Positions 4,746 through 5,792 of a stretch of 5,792 nucleotides of DNA are shown here, one piece after another. The stretch covers positions 1 to 5,792 of the forward strand of contig DMAP01000039.1 in NCBI GenBank assembly GCA_003446975.1, read 5' to 3'. Position 1 is the stretch's first letter. Each line of letters begins with the position of its first letter. The notes below the pieces were generated by a model. It was not told where the DNA came from, did no database searches, and worked only from the letters and a program-made list of their open reading frames with translations. Made by a program: the position numbers and the translations under genes. This stretch comes from Clostridiales bacterium. GTDB taxonomy: Bacteria > Bacillota > Clostridia > Tissierellales > Dethiosulfatibacteraceae.

Positions 4746-5792
4746 CTACTTTCTCATATCAATAAAGCCATGATCATCGACCATGCCTATGATGACGTTG
4801 TTTTTTTTCACCGGTTCAGAACTGAAGCCAAAGGCTCCGTAGAAAGATTCGGTCAGTGCTTCCTTTTCATTGCTTTTGTTGGTGTATATGACGCCCAGAG
4901 AATCGCCAAATTGCACCTTGTCCCCCACTTTCTTATGTAGGATGATGCCTGCGGTATAGTCGATGGATTCTTCTTTTGTCGCCCGACCCGCACCGGCTAC
5001 CAATGAGCATAGCCCTATTTTCTCCGCATCGATGGCACTGATGTAGCCATCAGACATGCTGATGACCTTATAGGCGTATTTTGACTTCTCAAATTTGCTT
5101 AAATCCTTGATATAGCTGGTATCGCCTTTTTGGGCATATACAAAGTCAACAAATTTGAGAAATGGTTTATCGGTTTTTAGAAGGGCTTCTGTTTTTTCCA
5201 AACCCTCATCTAAGGAATCACATATGCCGGCAAGCTTCAACATGGCGGCATTCAAGAACACACATAATGTTGTGAAGTCCTCAGGACCTTCATTTTTAAG
5301 CGTATTGACAGCCTCGATGACCTCCAGTGAATTGCCTATTGCATATCCAAGGGGTTCCTCCATGTTGGACAGCACGATGCCAACCTTTCTGTCAAAGTGC
5401 TTTCCTATAAACACCATGGTTTCCGCCAATTGAACCGCATCCTCCACATTCTTCATAAATGCGCCGCTGCCTACCTTCACATCCAGCAATATGATATCCG
5501 CCCCCGATGCGATTTTTTTTGACATGATGGAGCTTGCAATCAAAGACAGATTGTCAACAGTTGCCGTCACATCCCTCAGTGCATAGAGCTTTTTATCGGC
5601 CGGAACCAGATCCAGTGTCTGTCCCGATATGGCGAAACCGAACTTTTCGACAATATAAAACATCTCATCCCTATCCAGATCCACATTGAAGCTGGGGATG
5701 GATTCCAGTTTGTCTATGGTGCCGCCAGTGTGACCGAGACCTCTGCCTGACATCTTGGACACTTTCAAATCACTTAAAGCCATGAGGGGCAA
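4746..5792 (-). CDS. pdp: Pyrimidine-nucleoside phosphorylase, 5' end cut by window edge
   Basis: The enzyme splits uridine or thymidine/deoxyuridine with phosphate to free base and (deoxy)ribose 1-phosphate in cytoplasmic nucleoside salvage. 348 residues are visible, open to the right edge; the family is about 430-440, so roughly 98 N-terminal residues, including the phosphate-binding KHSTGG segment, are outside. Visible are KMSGRGLGHTGGT (13-25), KLYALRDVTATV (68-79), SSIMSKKIASGAD (87-99) and KVGSGAFMK (106-114), then the C-terminal barrel-sandwich domain with AGAGRATKEESID (about 266-278). Arg73, Ser88 and Lys92 keep the 15 and 4 residue spacing of Arg171, Ser186 and Lys190 of E. coli DeoA. 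Lys13 falls where DeoA has Met111, which favours a pyrimidine-nucleoside phosphorylase that accepts uridine over strict thymidine phosphorylase. It probably leads or sits within the scpAB transcript. Confidence 0.94.
   Translation of the reverse strand: MPLMALSDLKVSKMSGRGLGHTGGTIDKLESIPSFNVDLDRDEMFYIVEKFGFAISGQTLDLVPADKKLYALRDVTATVDNLSLIASSIMSKKIASGADIILLDVKVGSGAFMKNVEDAVQLAETMVFIGKHFDRKVGIVLSNMEEPLGYAIGNSLEVIEAVNTLKNEGPEDFTTLCVFLNAAMLKLAGICDSLDEGLEKTEALLKTDKPFLKFVDFVYAQKGDTSYIKDLSKFEKSKYAYKVISMSDGYISAIDAEKIGLCSLVAGAGRATKEESIDYTAGIILHKKVGDKVQFGDSLGVIYTNKSNEKEALTESFYGAFGFSSEPVKKNNVIIGMVDDHGFIDMRK

Noticed and set aside
4801..4808. Run of eight A on the coding strand in pdp (a second run is at 5513-5520), a possible slippage or frameshift site.
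   Set aside because: The frame is intact and family motifs continue on both sides. Such runs come from adjacent lysine codons and are common in this base composition.

Overview
The window is a compact stretch of ordinary bacterial chromosome. All eight recognisable genes lie on the minus strand, so transcription runs from high to low coordinates. Strong Shine-Dalgarno sequences (AGGAGG types), TTG as well as ATG starts, moderately low GC, the pairing of scpA-scpB with an RsuA-family pseudouridine synthase, a YtqB/MnmM-type methyltransferase and a ferredoxin-linked 2-oxoacid oxidoreductase all point to an anaerobic member of the Firmicutes, most likely Clostridia. The genus cannot be read from the sequence.

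Right part (5792 down to 2177) is one tightly packed gene string: the 3' part of a pyrimidine-nucleoside phosphorylase gene (pdp), then scpA, scpB, rluB and mnmM. Gaps are 7 and 9 nt and the last two junctions overlap by 8 and 4 nt, so this looks like one transcript with translational coupling. It joins nucleoside salvage, chromosome condensation (the ScpA/ScpB partners of SMC), 23S rRNA pseudouridylation and tRNA wobble-uridine methylation. An intrinsic terminator at about 2152-2197 closes it, and the mnmM stop codon sits inside the hairpin loop.

Middle (2000-2176) is the only real intergenic region. It holds the terminator and then about 150 nt of AT-rich leader with several weak promoter candidates, two copies of an 8-bp direct repeat exactly 30 bp apart, and small inverted repeats.

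Left part (1999 down to 1) is a second operon, korD-korA-korB, for a multi-subunit 2-oxoacid:ferredoxin oxidoreductase (best match 2-oxoglutarate type). KorD brings two [4Fe-4S] clusters. KorA carries the YPITP motif. KorB carries the thiamine diphosphate motif and all four cysteines expected for the proximal cluster. korB runs off the left edge. A gamma subunit (korC) would be expected next but is not in the window.

I found no mobile element, CRISPR array, RNA gene, defence system or plainly novel system. The observations of most use are the start-codon corrections for korD, mnmM and rluB, the terminator that overlaps coding sequence, the unexplained repeats in the kor leader, and an altered loop in MnmM.
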